Positions 15,118-22,344 of a stretch of DNA of 64,000 bases are shown one piece after another. Numbering within the stretch: the stretch's first letter is position 1; every line of letters starts with the position of its first letter. A program made the position numbers and the translations under genes. This stretch comes from a bacterium (lineage in GTDB: Bacteria; Patescibacteriota; Microgenomatia; UBA1406; GWC2-37-13), in the NCBI GenBank assembly GCA_021825445.1, contig JAKAHA010000004.1, forward strand, positions 33,545-97,544, given 5' to 3'. The notes beneath the pieces were generated by a model, which had not been told where the DNA came from, did not search any database, and saw nothing but the letters and a program-made list of their open reading frames with translations.

Positions 15118-17091
15118 ATGGTAAAAAAAGGCTTTAGTTGGTTGGTTGTAGTTTTGCTAGTCGCCCTTGTTGCAAGCACTGCAGGAGGAGCATATTATTT
15201 AGGTCAAAGATCTTCATCAAAAACTTCTTCAAAACAAACCGATGTGTCTATTTCTCCTCAATCAACTCAAGAAAAATCTCAAGAATCACTTTTTTCCGGA
15301 AGTGTAAAAAAAATTTCTCAAGATCTTGGGCTTTTTAAAATAACCGATGTTGATCGTGAAAACGATATTTCTGATTATATCGTTTATTATGCAGCCGGCG
15401 TCTTTCTTCGCGGAGAATTTAAGGATTACACACGCATACTTGCAATTCGACCCTCTGAGGGTCCCGGACCAAGTCTTCAATTTATTTTAGCTACAAAAGA
15501 TTACAAAACATATTTGCTAGATGACCCGGAAAACAAAACAACTGATTATCCAGAGTCCGATTGGGATAATCCCTATATGTATATAGATAAAAGCAAAATT
15601 TCAAAAACTGTCGTGCTCGATACAGAACATCCAAAAACAATCAGTTTGGAAAAGCCTTACGGACTTATCAAAGAGGGGAGTGTGCTAACAAAATTTGAAA
15701 AGAAAGGGCAAAAAGATAAAAATGGAAACGATATTTATCAAGACGCTCCAATTACCGAATTTGAAAAAACACAGTCACTTAAGTCGACAGAAAAACAACT
15801 TGCATTTTTTGCCGGAATCACTGATTGGGGAAATGGTGAAGGATATAGTGATACGGAAAAAAAAGCACTTGAAATCCGAAAAAAATATTTACATTCAACA
15901 ACTCTTGTACATGCTCAAGATTCTACCGGACTTACATATTCATACATCTTAACTACACAAAAAGATATAAATGAGTATTTGAGCAAACTTTCAAATTATG
16001 AGCAAGATATGATTACTTACAAAAAACAGTTGGTTTTATTTAATGAAAAAAAATTAAAAGAATATCCAAAATCACCAGAATATTTGTCGCTTCCAGGAAT
16101 GAAGATGACCAAACCGCTAGCTGGTTTTTACGAGACTTACGAATCGGCTTTCCCCGGTGCCTGTGGTGGTTCTCAGAGCACTTTCATAGTTGATTCAGTC
16201 AATGATGAGGACATGGAAATAGTCATTTCGTCGACCCCTTATCCGCTTTATTTTCTTAAAGACAATAATCATCCTTTATATAAGCTAGCCTATCAAACCA
16301 AAGCAGATATTGATGATGAAACTTATAAATCGGTCAACGATGGAAAAGCTAAGCCTACCTACCAAGAATACATCGCCAAACATCCTCTACTTTTTTTCAA
16401 GGATGCTTGGGGAAGGTGGGGCGTGATGGGGGAGTTCGATATAAAGCTTATGGGTGGTTGTGGAAAACCAGTTATTTATTTGTATCCAGACAAATCGACT
16501 GATATTCACATTTCTTTTATGACACCCGTGACTCTGGATACTCAAATACCAATTTATAACAATGGTTGGTTAGTCAAGGCTCAACCTGACGGTGTCTTAA
16601 CAGATCTTCAACCGCAGTATACTGACTGTTCAAAGATTGATAGTTCAAAATTTGGATCAGAATATGCAAAAAAAGCCTGTCATAATAATACTTATCCATA
16701 TCTTTACTGGTCAGGTAAAGTGGTCGAAAATAACTATCCGAAAACCAATGAAGGGTGGATAGTTGAACAAAAAGATTTGAAAAATTTCATGAATGAAAAA
16801 TTGAAGGCGATTGGTTTAACTAAAAAAGAATCTGGCGACATGACTTCTTACTGGACACCAAAGATGAAAGAAAAGAACGCTCCATATTATCAAGTTAGCT
16901 TTTTGACAACGAATCAAATGAATAAGTTTATTCCGATGAAAGTTGATCCTTTACCAAGTTCTGTTCTTCGAGTTTTTCTTGACTATAAAGCACTCAGCAA
17001 AAAACCGACAGTTAGCATAAAACCACAGCGGTTTAATACGTTTGTCAGACATGGGTTTACATTGGTAGAATGGGGCGGATTACATAAGTAG
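15118..17091 (+). CDS. Large exported protein with C-terminal CGKPVIYLYP domain, function unknown
   Basis: 657 residues. A signal-anchor helix occupies residues 6-27 (WLVVVLLVALVASTAGGAYYLG), then a Ser/Lys-rich linker (about 30-55). The middle is a mixed alpha/beta region without recognised motifs. The C-terminal third opens with GGCGKPVIYLYPDKSTDIHISF (about residue 450), a signature I recall from widespread uncharacterised extracellular proteins, and ends in VRHGFTLVEWGGLHK. Five or more cysteines lie in the exported part (CGGS, GGCGKP, DCSK, KACHNN), fitting the DsbA-like gene elsewhere in the window. It is monocistronic, divergent from the antitoxin gene. No enzymatic role can be named. 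Confidence 0.6.
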   Translation: MVKKGFSWLVVVLLVALVASTAGGAYYLGQRSSSKTSSKQTDVSISPQSTQEKSQESLFSGSVKKISQDLGLFKITDVDRENDISDYIVYYAAGVFLRGEFKDYTRILAIRPSEGPGPSLQFILATKDYKTYLLDDPENKTTDYPESDWDNPYMYIDKSKISKTVVLDTEHPKTISLEKPYGLIKEGSVLTKFEKKGQKDKNGNDIYQDAPITEFEKTQSLKSTEKQLAFFAGITDWGNGEGYSDTEKKALEIRKKYLHSTTLVHAQDSTGLTYSYILTTQKDINEYLSKLSNYEQDMITYKKQLVLFNEKKLKEYPKSPEYLSLPGMKMTKPLAGFYETYESAFPGACGGSQSTFIVDSVNDEDMEIVISSTPYPLYFLKDNNHPLYKLAYQTKADIDDETYKSVNDGKAKPTYQEYIAKHPLLFFKDAWGRWGVMGEFDIKLMGGCGKPVIYLYPDKSTDIHISFMTPVTLDTQIPIYNNGWLVKAQPDGVLTDLQPQYTDCSKIDSSKFGSEYAKKACHNNTYPYLYWSGKVVENNYPKTNEGWIVEQKDLKNFMNEKLKAIGLTKKESGDMTSYWTPKMKEKNAPYYQVSFLTTNQMNKFIPMKVDPLPSSVLRVFLDYKALSKKPTVSIKPQRFNTFVRHGFTLVEWGGLHK

Positions 17092-17161
17092 CAGAGCAAG
17101 CATTTGTCTGCTAATCAGCGTATAAAATATATTTGGAGCGTTCTATCAATCTAAACTGTGA

Positions 17162-18610
17162 TTATTTTTCCAGATCTAACACTTCATCAATCCTTACTTG
17201 AGAAACGAAGTCGGGGACGTGGGAGACCAAAATCATCATGCCTTTATAATTACTTAAAGCCTCGGCAATTTGCGGAAGATGACGGAAATTAATATGATTA
17301 GTTGGCTCGTCAAGAATGAGTAATCCTGGTTTTTGCAATACTAGACGGGCAAATGAAACTAGTCCTTTTTGTCCTTCGGAAAGAGAGCCAATTTTGCTGT
17401 GGATGTGCTCTTGAGTAATCAAAAATCCTGAAGCAACCGAGCGAATATGTTGTTCATTAATAACCCCATCTATTTCTTTTAAAACTTTTGTAAAAGATTC
17501 ATAAACCGTGTCGGTAAAATCCAACGTTGAGAAGTCCTGGCGATAATATCCGATACGAATGCCATCTGTATACGTAACTCCTTTGGCTGTACGATTGGCA
17601 AGTGATTCAATCAACGTACTTTTCCCGATTCCATTTGGACCACTTATCAATAGATGTTTGTTTTTTACCAAAAAAATCCTCGCTGGTTTTATCACCTCTT
17701 TATGATCTTGCATGACCGTGAATGACGAAATTCTTAACTCTTCGTTGACTAGACCTTCTTGAGTGGGGATGATAAACGAGCGAATAGTTTTGTCTTCACG
17801 CCTTACGGCAACCTTTTCACTCTCCATTTTCTCGGCTTTCTCACGCATTTTTTTAGCAACTAGCCTCATTTTTCCTCCTTTGTGAGCAAAGAAATTTGAT
17901 CGGTCTTTATTTTCCTGTATTCCTCGCTCCATCTGGGCGTTTTGCATTCGCTCTCTCTCAATTCGTACCGCAATCTGTTCAACTACGTCGTTATAATCGC
18001 CGGAATACTGTTCGATTTTTTTAGTAAAACTATCAAGATACAAAACCCCTTGGGTAAAGGCATTTAAAAACTCTGCGTCGTGAGAAATGACAATAACACT
18101 CTTTTTATAGTTCATTAAAAATTCTGTCAGATGATAAATTCCCATCGCGTCAAGATTGTTGGTTGGCTCGTCAAGAAGTAATAAATCTGGATCTTGAATA
18201 AGAGCTGAGGCAAGTAACAATCGGGCTTGCTGTCCTCCGGAAAATGATTTTATGATTTTGTCTAGTGGAGCTTTTAAGTTCACAACGGATAAAACGGTCG
18301 CCAATCTTCTGTGAAGCTCATGAATTTCCACATCATTCAAATGTTTTTGAAAATATTGCTCGACGGTAAGCGTCATATCGTGAGGTGCAATCACTTGATG
18401 GGCAGTGGCAACAACCAGTCTTTTATCAACCGAAATCGTGCCTGAAGTTGGTATTAATTTTCCAGTAATTAATTTAAAAAGAGTACTTTTACCTGCACCA
18501 TTTTGACCCATCAAAGCAACCTTCATGCCACGACGCACTGAGAAACTAACCTCGTCAATAATTGTTTTGTCCCAGCCAAAGTCAAAGGAGACCTGTGAGA
18601 ACTTGATAAT
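17162..18610 (-). CDS. ABC-F family ATPase, probable ATT start codon
   Basis: Two ABC domains and no membrane segments. Walker A GQNGAGKST and GPNGIGKST; signatures SFSGGQQARLLL and SLSEGQKGLVSFARL; Walker B LLLLDEPTNNLD and LLILDEPTNH. ABC-F proteins act on ribosomes (translation factors or antibiotic protection). The first usual start (GTG 18538) would delete the first strand of the fold. In frame upstream the code reads IKFSQVSFDFGWDKTIIDEVSFSV, a normal ABC-F beginning, back to a TAG, with no ATG, GTG or TTG between. ATT at 18610 preceded by CTGGAAACG (SD-like GGAAA) is the best start, giving 482 residues; CTG four codons earlier is the alternative. Confidence 0.85.
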   Translation of the reverse strand: MIKFSQVSFDFGWDKTIIDEVSFSVRRGMKVALMGQNGAGKSTLFKLITGKLIPTSGTISVDKRLVVATAHQVIAPHDMTLTVEQYFQKHLNDVEIHELHRRLATVLSVVNLKAPLDKIIKSFSGGQQARLLLASALIQDPDLLLLDEPTNNLDAMGIYHLTEFLMNYKKSVIVISHDAEFLNAFTQGVLYLDSFTKKIEQYSGDYNDVVEQIAVRIERERMQNAQMERGIQENKDRSNFFAHKGGKMRLVAKKMREKAEKMESEKVAVRREDKTIRSFIIPTQEGLVNEELRISSFTVMQDHKEVIKPARIFLVKNKHLLISGPNGIGKSTLIESLANRTAKGVTYTDGIRIGYYRQDFSTLDFTDTVYESFTKVLKEIDGVINEQHIRSVASGFLITQEHIHSKIGSLSEGQKGLVSFARLVLQKPGLLILDEPTNHINFRHLPQIAEALSNYKGMMILVSHVPDFVSQVRIDEVLDLEK

Positions 18611-18625
18611 CGTTTCCAGAGAAGA

Positions 18626-19492
18626 CTATTTTACCACAGAAAGGTATCGAAGTATTCGCCTCATCATCCAATCCCAGATTGATGAAGGTAACAATTTCCT
18701 CAAAAAATATCCAACACCCGCCCCTTGACCTATAACGTATCTCAGTCGAGGATTTTTTGATTGAATAATTTTAAAAACTAAATCAGCAACCAACTGTGGA
18801 TCTCTTTTTTTACTGATAATATTATTTTCTGCTCCCACATGCCGATTTCGAATATTTATGACATTTCTATACCAAGAGGGGATTAGTTCATCCTTTTTGA
18901 TTTTTAGTCCAATTGAGTTTTTTGTAAAATTCGTGTCAAATCCACCTGGTTCAATTAAAGAGATTTTAATATTACTGTCAAACAATTCATATCTTAAAGC
19001 TTCTATAAAGACTTCGACAGCGTGTTTCGATGATGCATAGAGACCATAGGCTGGGGCTATGACAAGCCCCGCGATTGAAGAAATTGTTATAATTTTTGGT
19101 CTTAAACTTTTCTTTAAAAGCGGTAAAAAAGTATATATCATCCTGACAACGCCAAAAAAATTTGTTTCAAACTGATTTTTCACATCTTGTACAGTGTATT
19201 TTTCAACCGGACCAAGAATTCCAAATCCGGCGTTGTTGATAAGAATGTCAAGACCCCTATCTTTTATAGAATCAAAAACAGTGTTAATTTGACTTTGTTT
19301 GGTGACGTCCAGCTCATACCATTCAATCGGTAAATTTTCTCGTTTAGTTATCTCCTGAACTTCTAAGACTCCTTCCGACTTTAGATTTCTTGCAGTTGCG
19401 TAAATCTGATAGCCCTCGCGTGCTAATTTTAAAACAATTAGTTTTCCAAATCCAGAACTACAACCGGTCACAAGAACTGATATTTTTTTCAT
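18626..19492 (-). CDS. Short-chain dehydrogenase/reductase
   Basis: 288 residues. Classical SDR: TGCSSGFG cofactor loop (9-16), NNAG in LDILINNAGFGILG, catalytic Ser in ITISSIAGL and the YASSK pair (around 152-156). NADP preference is suggested by the ATARN after beta-2. A C-terminal extension after 225 carries basic residues and a hydrophobic patch, as in membrane-associated retinol- or lipid-linked SDRs. ATGA overlap with the FAD oxidoreductase upstream implies a paired redox function; substrate unknown. The ABC-F gene follows after 15 bases. Confidence 0.9.
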   Translation of the reverse strand: MKKISVLVTGCSSGFGKLIVLKLAREGYQIYATARNLKSEGVLEVQEITKRENLPIEWYELDVTKQSQINTVFDSIKDRGLDILINNAGFGILGPVEKYTVQDVKNQFETNFFGVVRMIYTFLPLLKKSLRPKIITISSIAGLVIAPAYGLYASSKHAVEVFIEALRYELFDSNIKISLIEPGGFDTNFTKNSIGLKIKKDELIPSWYRNVINIRNRHVGAENNIISKKRDPQLVADLVFKIIQSKNPRLRYVIGQGAGVGYFLRKLLPSSIWDWMMRRILRYLSVVK

Positions 19493-20751
19493 AAAAAATT
19501 ATGACGAATATTATAGATATCTTCGATGACCTTCTCAATCACAATATCTTCTGTTGCTTTAAAAATTTCTCGAGTAATAAACATGTATTCTTTTTTAGGT
19601 AAAATTTCCGCTAATTTTTTAAATCCAAATTTACTCACAATTGTTTTAACAAGAATTCCAACTTCAGAAATGCTTAACCGTAAAAAAATCATATTTTTTA
19701 TAATTTTATTAGGTAAAATTCCAAACATATCAAAAAAAATCTCAGCTTGTTCCGGTTTTGAATTAAGCAAAATCAAACCGATTATTGTTTGAATGTCTCG
19801 ATTCATTTGTTCTAATTTATCGAATATATAATTCAGATTTGTTTCTTTGAGAGTATTATTAACTAAATTATCAGATAGATGCTTGGAAATCCTTTTATAG
19901 TGCGAAATAATATTTGAAAATCCTGTACATGCAATTGGTGAACCCATAAGATCTGTATCTCCAAAGAAAAAAATATTATCAACGGCATTTTTTTTGATTT
20001 CACCTATTGGTATCATTCCATAAACCTCCCTGATCATTTTTTTCCCTTTTAATTCTTCTTTTAGATAACAGTTCTTTATTTGACTTTCATGAATCTTTCT
20101 TAAAGTTTTTGGGTCAATGTTTTTATCTAAAAATTGAAATGTATATATTATTGTTTGGTTTGAATTAAACGGAAATGCCTCAAACCAACTTATTGGAAAA
20201 TTTGAATCAATTACCCCTATAAGACAAATTTCTTTATTTTTTAAAGATACATCATAGATGCCACCATAAGTTGGGTTATAATAAATTTTTTCATAAATCT
20301 GATATTTCGTCGTTAACTTTGAATTTATTCCCGAACAATCAATAAGTAAACGGGTTGAAAAGACACCTTCGCTTGTTTTGATATTTACATTATTTTCTTT
20401 TGTTTCAATAATGCCTATAAAATTACAATTTTCTAAAATTTTAGACTTATTATCTTTAATAGTTTTTTCATAAAAATTTAGGATGGCAATGTCATCAACG
20501 GTCACACCTTTATCATAAAAATAATTTTTTTCTTTATCTAAAAATTTCAAAAATAATTTATCGAAATGAGCTGTGATAAATTTTTCTAATCCCGCGTCTT
20601 TGATGATGGATTCTTCCGTCGTCCAAGTTTTGTGCTCTTTTTTTATCTGACCTTTTTCAATAACTAGAACATTATGTTTTTTTGAAAGCTCACTCCCAAG
20701 ACTTAAACCGGCGAGTCCCGCACCAATAATAATCACGTCGTAACTTTTCAT
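19489..20751 (-). CDS. FAD-dependent oxidoreductase, lycopene cyclase/geranylgeranyl reductase-like
   Basis: 420 residues. N-terminal dinucleotide fold DVIIIGAGLAGLSLGSELSKKHNVLVIEKG; second FAD motif NIFFFGDTDLMGSPIACTGFSNIISHYKR (around 275-303), where GD contacts the flavin; RLLIDCSG (around 135-143). The domain order matches the lycopene-cyclase-like branch of p-hydroxybenzoate-hydroxylase-fold enzymes, which act on isoprenoids. A C-terminal alpha-helical tail of about 110 residues follows. No carotenoid genes are nearby, so an isoprenoid substrate is only a guess. Co-transcribed with the SDR. Confidence 0.75.
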   Translation of the reverse strand: MKSYDVIIIGAGLAGLSLGSELSKKHNVLVIEKGQIKKEHKTWTTEESIIKDAGLEKFITAHFDKLFLKFLDKEKNYFYDKGVTVDDIAILNFYEKTIKDNKSKILENCNFIGIIETKENNVNIKTSEGVFSTRLLIDCSGINSKLTTKYQIYEKIYYNPTYGGIYDVSLKNKEICLIGVIDSNFPISWFEAFPFNSNQTIIYTFQFLDKNIDPKTLRKIHESQIKNCYLKEELKGKKMIREVYGMIPIGEIKKNAVDNIFFFGDTDLMGSPIACTGFSNIISHYKRISKHLSDNLVNNTLKETNLNYIFDKLEQMNRDIQTIIGLILLNSKPEQAEIFFDMFGILPNKIIKNMIFLRLSISEVGILVKTIVSKFGFKKLAEILPKKEYMFITREIFKATEDIVIEKVIEDIYNIRHNFL

Positions 20752-20778
20752 ACTTTACAAATCAGTATAAAGGATAAC

Positions 20779-21348
20779 TTATGGAGTTGGGGTAGGAGTT
20801 GGAGTTGATGTTAAAGTAGGGGAAGCCGATGAGGCAGGAGTCGGACTTGCGGTTTCAAATATTTTTCCACCTGTCACAATCACAACGTCAAATTCGCTCG
20901 TCGAACCCAAGTTTGGTGAGACAACTGTGATTTTTTCAAAAGTTGATTTTAACGAGTCTTCAATATCTTTAATTATTTCATCATAATTTTCTTTTGCTGT
21001 GATTGAGGTCGTCAAATTATCAAATTTTTCTGCATTGCCTGTTTTAATGTTGTCTGAAACATATCCTGCACCAGTTAAAGCTTTGACAACCAATCCCGCT
21101 TGTCCTGGAGTACCCGTACCATTTTGGACTTGAATCTTGACGGTTTTTTTATCAATTACCGGACGAGGAGTAGGGGATACTTCTTTCGTTTCGGTGACGA
21201 CAGGCTTTTTCTCTTCATCTTTTTTTGATTTGTTTAAGATCAAAAAACTTCCAACAATCGCAGTCAATAAAACCGCCACAACTACAACATTTGGTAGTAT
21301 TTTATTTTTTTTTGGTTGAGTAGTGTATTGAAAAGTTGTTGGTTCCAT
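20779..21348 (-). CDS. Membrane-anchored LytR_C-domain protein with Pro/Thr tail
   Basis: 189 residues: cytoplasmic N-terminus, one helix (about 19-40, VVVVAVLLTAIVGSFLIL), a Lys/Pro linker, then a LytR_C-like domain (about 67-155) starting KKTVKIQVQNGTGTPGQAGLVVKALTGAGY, the strand-NGTG-helix pattern of the family. The tail is a low-complexity ASPTPASSASPTLTSTPTPTPTP run. LytR_C domains accompany LCP wall-polymer ligases; standalone anchored versions are common in CPR but have no proven job. Wall binding at the cell surface is inferred. Confidence 0.75.
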   Translation of the reverse strand: MEPTTFQYTTQPKKNKILPNVVVVAVLLTAIVGSFLILNKSKKDEEKKPVVTETKEVSPTPRPVIDKKTVKIQVQNGTGTPGQAGLVVKALTGAGYVSDNIKTGNAEKFDNLTTSITAKENYDEIIKDIEDSLKSTFEKITVVSPNLGSTSEFDVVIVTGGKIFETASPTPASSASPTLTSTPTPTPTP

Positions 21349-21424
21349 TTGTTTACAAGTTTATTATAATACTTAATAATCATTCGTCAACCCTAAAATA
21401 AATTTCCTCACCATTTATTCGTGA

Positions 21425-21430
21425 TATAAT
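21425..21430 (+). promoter_or_regulatory. -10 box ahead of the truncated tRNA-Ser copy
   Basis: TCGTGATATAATT precedes the truncated tRNA copy (15 bases after the -10 box). The same 13-base string precedes the intact tRNA-Ser (-10 at 21808-21813, 22 bases before the tRNA), so each copy has its own promoter core. Confidence 0.5.
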
Positions 21431-21445
21431 TTGCTATCAAATATT

Positions 21446-21517
21446 GGAGAAGTCGCCTAGCTGGTTTATGGCGCAGACCTGGAAAGTCTGTATGGGTGAA
21501 AACTCATCGCGAGTTCG
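21446..21517 (+). pseudogene. Truncated tRNA-Ser(GGA): 5' 72 nt only
   Basis: Identical to the first 72 nt of the intact tRNA-Ser at 21836 except three bases (21497, 21499, 21502), all in the variable arm. It keeps the acceptor 5' strand, D arm, anticodon arm with GGA and the 5' half of the T arm, and stops in the T-loop after TTCG. The 3' acceptor strand is absent. Its variable arm GGGT-GAAA-ACTC still folds, against GGGC-GCAA-GCTC in the intact copy, so the differences preserve pairing. Confidence 0.88.
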
Positions 21518-21557
21518 GCGCGTCATACGACACGCCGCCCTATCGAATAATAGGGCG
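21517..21557 (+). terminator. Two consecutive hairpins after the truncated tRNA
   Basis: Stem GGCG-GTC/GAC-CGCC (21517-21536, one mismatch, ATAC loop) is followed by the perfect 8-bp stem CGCCCTAT/ATAGGGCG (21536-21557, loop CGAATA) and then GAATCAAATTTT. They could terminate transcripts from the upstream promoter or form the end of the inserted element; a GIY-YIG gene begins 15 bases later. Confidence 0.5.
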
Positions 21558-21907
21558 AATCAAATTTTAATATGTACTACGTATATTTCTTGCTTCTTTC
21601 AAATAAACATTTTTATACTGGATTTACTTCAGATTTAAAAGTAAGATTTTTAGAACATCAATTAGGAAAAGTAAAATCTACAAAATCATTTATACCATTA
21701 CGCTTAGTTGGTTATGAAAGCTATATTAAAAAATCTGACGCACTGCGCAGAGAAAAATTTTTAAAAACCACGGAGGGAAAGCGGCTATTTAGACAGCAAT
21801 ATCGTGATATAATTCTAGAATCCAGTACTTGTAATGGAGAAGTCGCCTAGCTGGTTTATGGCGCAGACCTGGAAAGTCTGTATGGGCGCAAGCTCATCGC
21901 GAGTTCG
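21518..21907 (+). mobile_element. Putative 390-bp GIY-YIG element inserted in the T-loop of tRNA-Ser
   Basis: The two tRNA-Ser 5' copies are offset by exactly 390 bases. The unit between corresponding points contains two hairpins, a GIY-YIG ORF, a -10 box and a replacement 72-nt tRNA 5' part that rejoins the resident 3' end, so a full tRNA is restored. Exact recombination between the copies would excise 390 bp and leave an intact tRNA. No integrase, transposase or intron core is seen. Interpretation as a tRNA-targeting element is inference. Confidence 0.55.
21572..21850 (+). CDS. GIY-YIG endonuclease-domain protein inside the tRNA-Ser duplication
   Basis: 92 residues. The GIY-YIG core is visible: YYVYFLLLSNKHFYTGFTSDLKVRFLEH (the two Y/G strands, then the conserved Arg at about 25) and RREKFLKTTEGKR with the catalytic Glu at about 62. 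It matches the small standalone family (COG2827 type) also found in E. coli YhbQ relatives. It lies between a truncated and an intact tRNA-Ser copy, and its last codons (NGEVA and the TAG stop) are the first 15 bases of the intact tRNA-Ser, so coding frame and tRNA overlap. Homing endonuclease activity is plausible but unproven. Confidence 0.85.
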   Translation: MYYVYFLLLSNKHFYTGFTSDLKVRFLEHQLGKVKSTKSFIPLRLVGYESYIKKSDALRREKFLKTTEGKRLFRQQYRDIILESSTCNGEVA

Positions 21908-21923
21908 AATCTCGCCTTCTCCG
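21836..21923 (+). tRNA. tRNA-Ser (anticodon GGA)
   Basis: 88 nt. Acceptor GGAGAAG (21836-21842) pairs with CTTCTCC (21916-21922), discriminator G; anticodon stem CAGAC/GTCTG with loop CTGGAAA gives GGA; long variable arm GGGC-GCAA-GCTC, as in class II tRNAs; T arm GCGAG-TTCGAAT-CTCGC. CCA not encoded. The 5' 15 bases also carry the end of the GIY-YIG reading frame. It appears to be a composite of element-borne 5' sequence and the original 3' end. Confidence 0.95.
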
Positions 21924-21924
21924 C

Positions 21925-22022
21925 CTTCGTCTCGACGAAGCCCCGATGAAATCGGGGCGAAGTCGGAATTCATTGCTAATATTCGTCGAGACTTCGGTGA
22001 GACACTGTCCGCTTTCAGATAG
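21925..22022 (+). repeat. Stacked hairpins downstream of tRNA-Ser
   Basis: Directly after the tRNA come CTTCGT-CTCG-ACGAAG (21925-21940) and GCCCCGAT-GAA-ATCGGGGC (21940-21958), then further CGTCGAGACTTCGGTGAG-type sequence with self-complementarity to about 22022. The strong second stem could end the tRNA transcript, though no long T-run follows. The region differs in composition from the AT-rich surroundings and leads into a second GIY-YIG gene. Confidence 0.6.
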
Positions 22023-22067
22023 ACGAAGCACGAAGTGTGAAGTCGCTTTTCTTGATAATATTATATT

Positions 22068-22304
22068 ATGTTCTACGTTTACGTTCTTCTTTGTAAAGAT
22101 GACAAAACCTATTTAGGATGTTGTGATAATCTCAAAGAAAGGATAATCAGGCATGAAAAGGGGAATGTCCCCGCAACCAAAGATAGATTACCAATAAAAC
22201 TCATTTCCTACTTCGCATTTTCCAACAAATACACTGCTTTTAACTTTGAAAAATATCTCAAATCCGGTTCAGGAAGAGCTTTCATGAAGAAACATTTATT
22301 TTGA
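22068..22304 (+). CDS. Second GIY-YIG endonuclease-domain protein
   Basis: 78 residues: FYVYVLLCKDDKTYLGCCDNLKERIIRHEKG holds the GIY/YIG strands and the conserved Arg (about 25), and NFEKYLKSGSGRAFMKK holds the catalytic Glu (about 63). Same small standalone family as the first but clearly diverged (TEGKR there, GSGRAF here), so not a recent duplicate. It sits 145 bases after tRNA-Ser behind a hairpin array, suggesting a second, older insertion at the same tRNA. A TATAAT-like stretch precedes it. Confidence 0.82.
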   Translation: MFYVYVLLCKDDKTYLGCCDNLKERIIRHEKGNVPATKDRLPIKLISYFAFSNKYTAFNFEKYLKSGSGRAFMKKHLF

Positions 22305-22344
22305 CTATAAAATTTATGCTAATATTAATTGTCATATCAATAAT

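Noticed and set aside
21444..21638. ORF starting MEKSPSWFMAQTWKVCMG at the first tRNA-Ser copy (and its twin at 21834-22022)
   Set aside because: It is a translation of the tRNA-Ser sequence itself; no protein is implied.
21518..21907. Group I or group II intron in tRNA-Ser
   Set aside because: No intron core motifs are visible and the tRNA 5' part is duplicated, so splicing is not needed to restore the tRNA.
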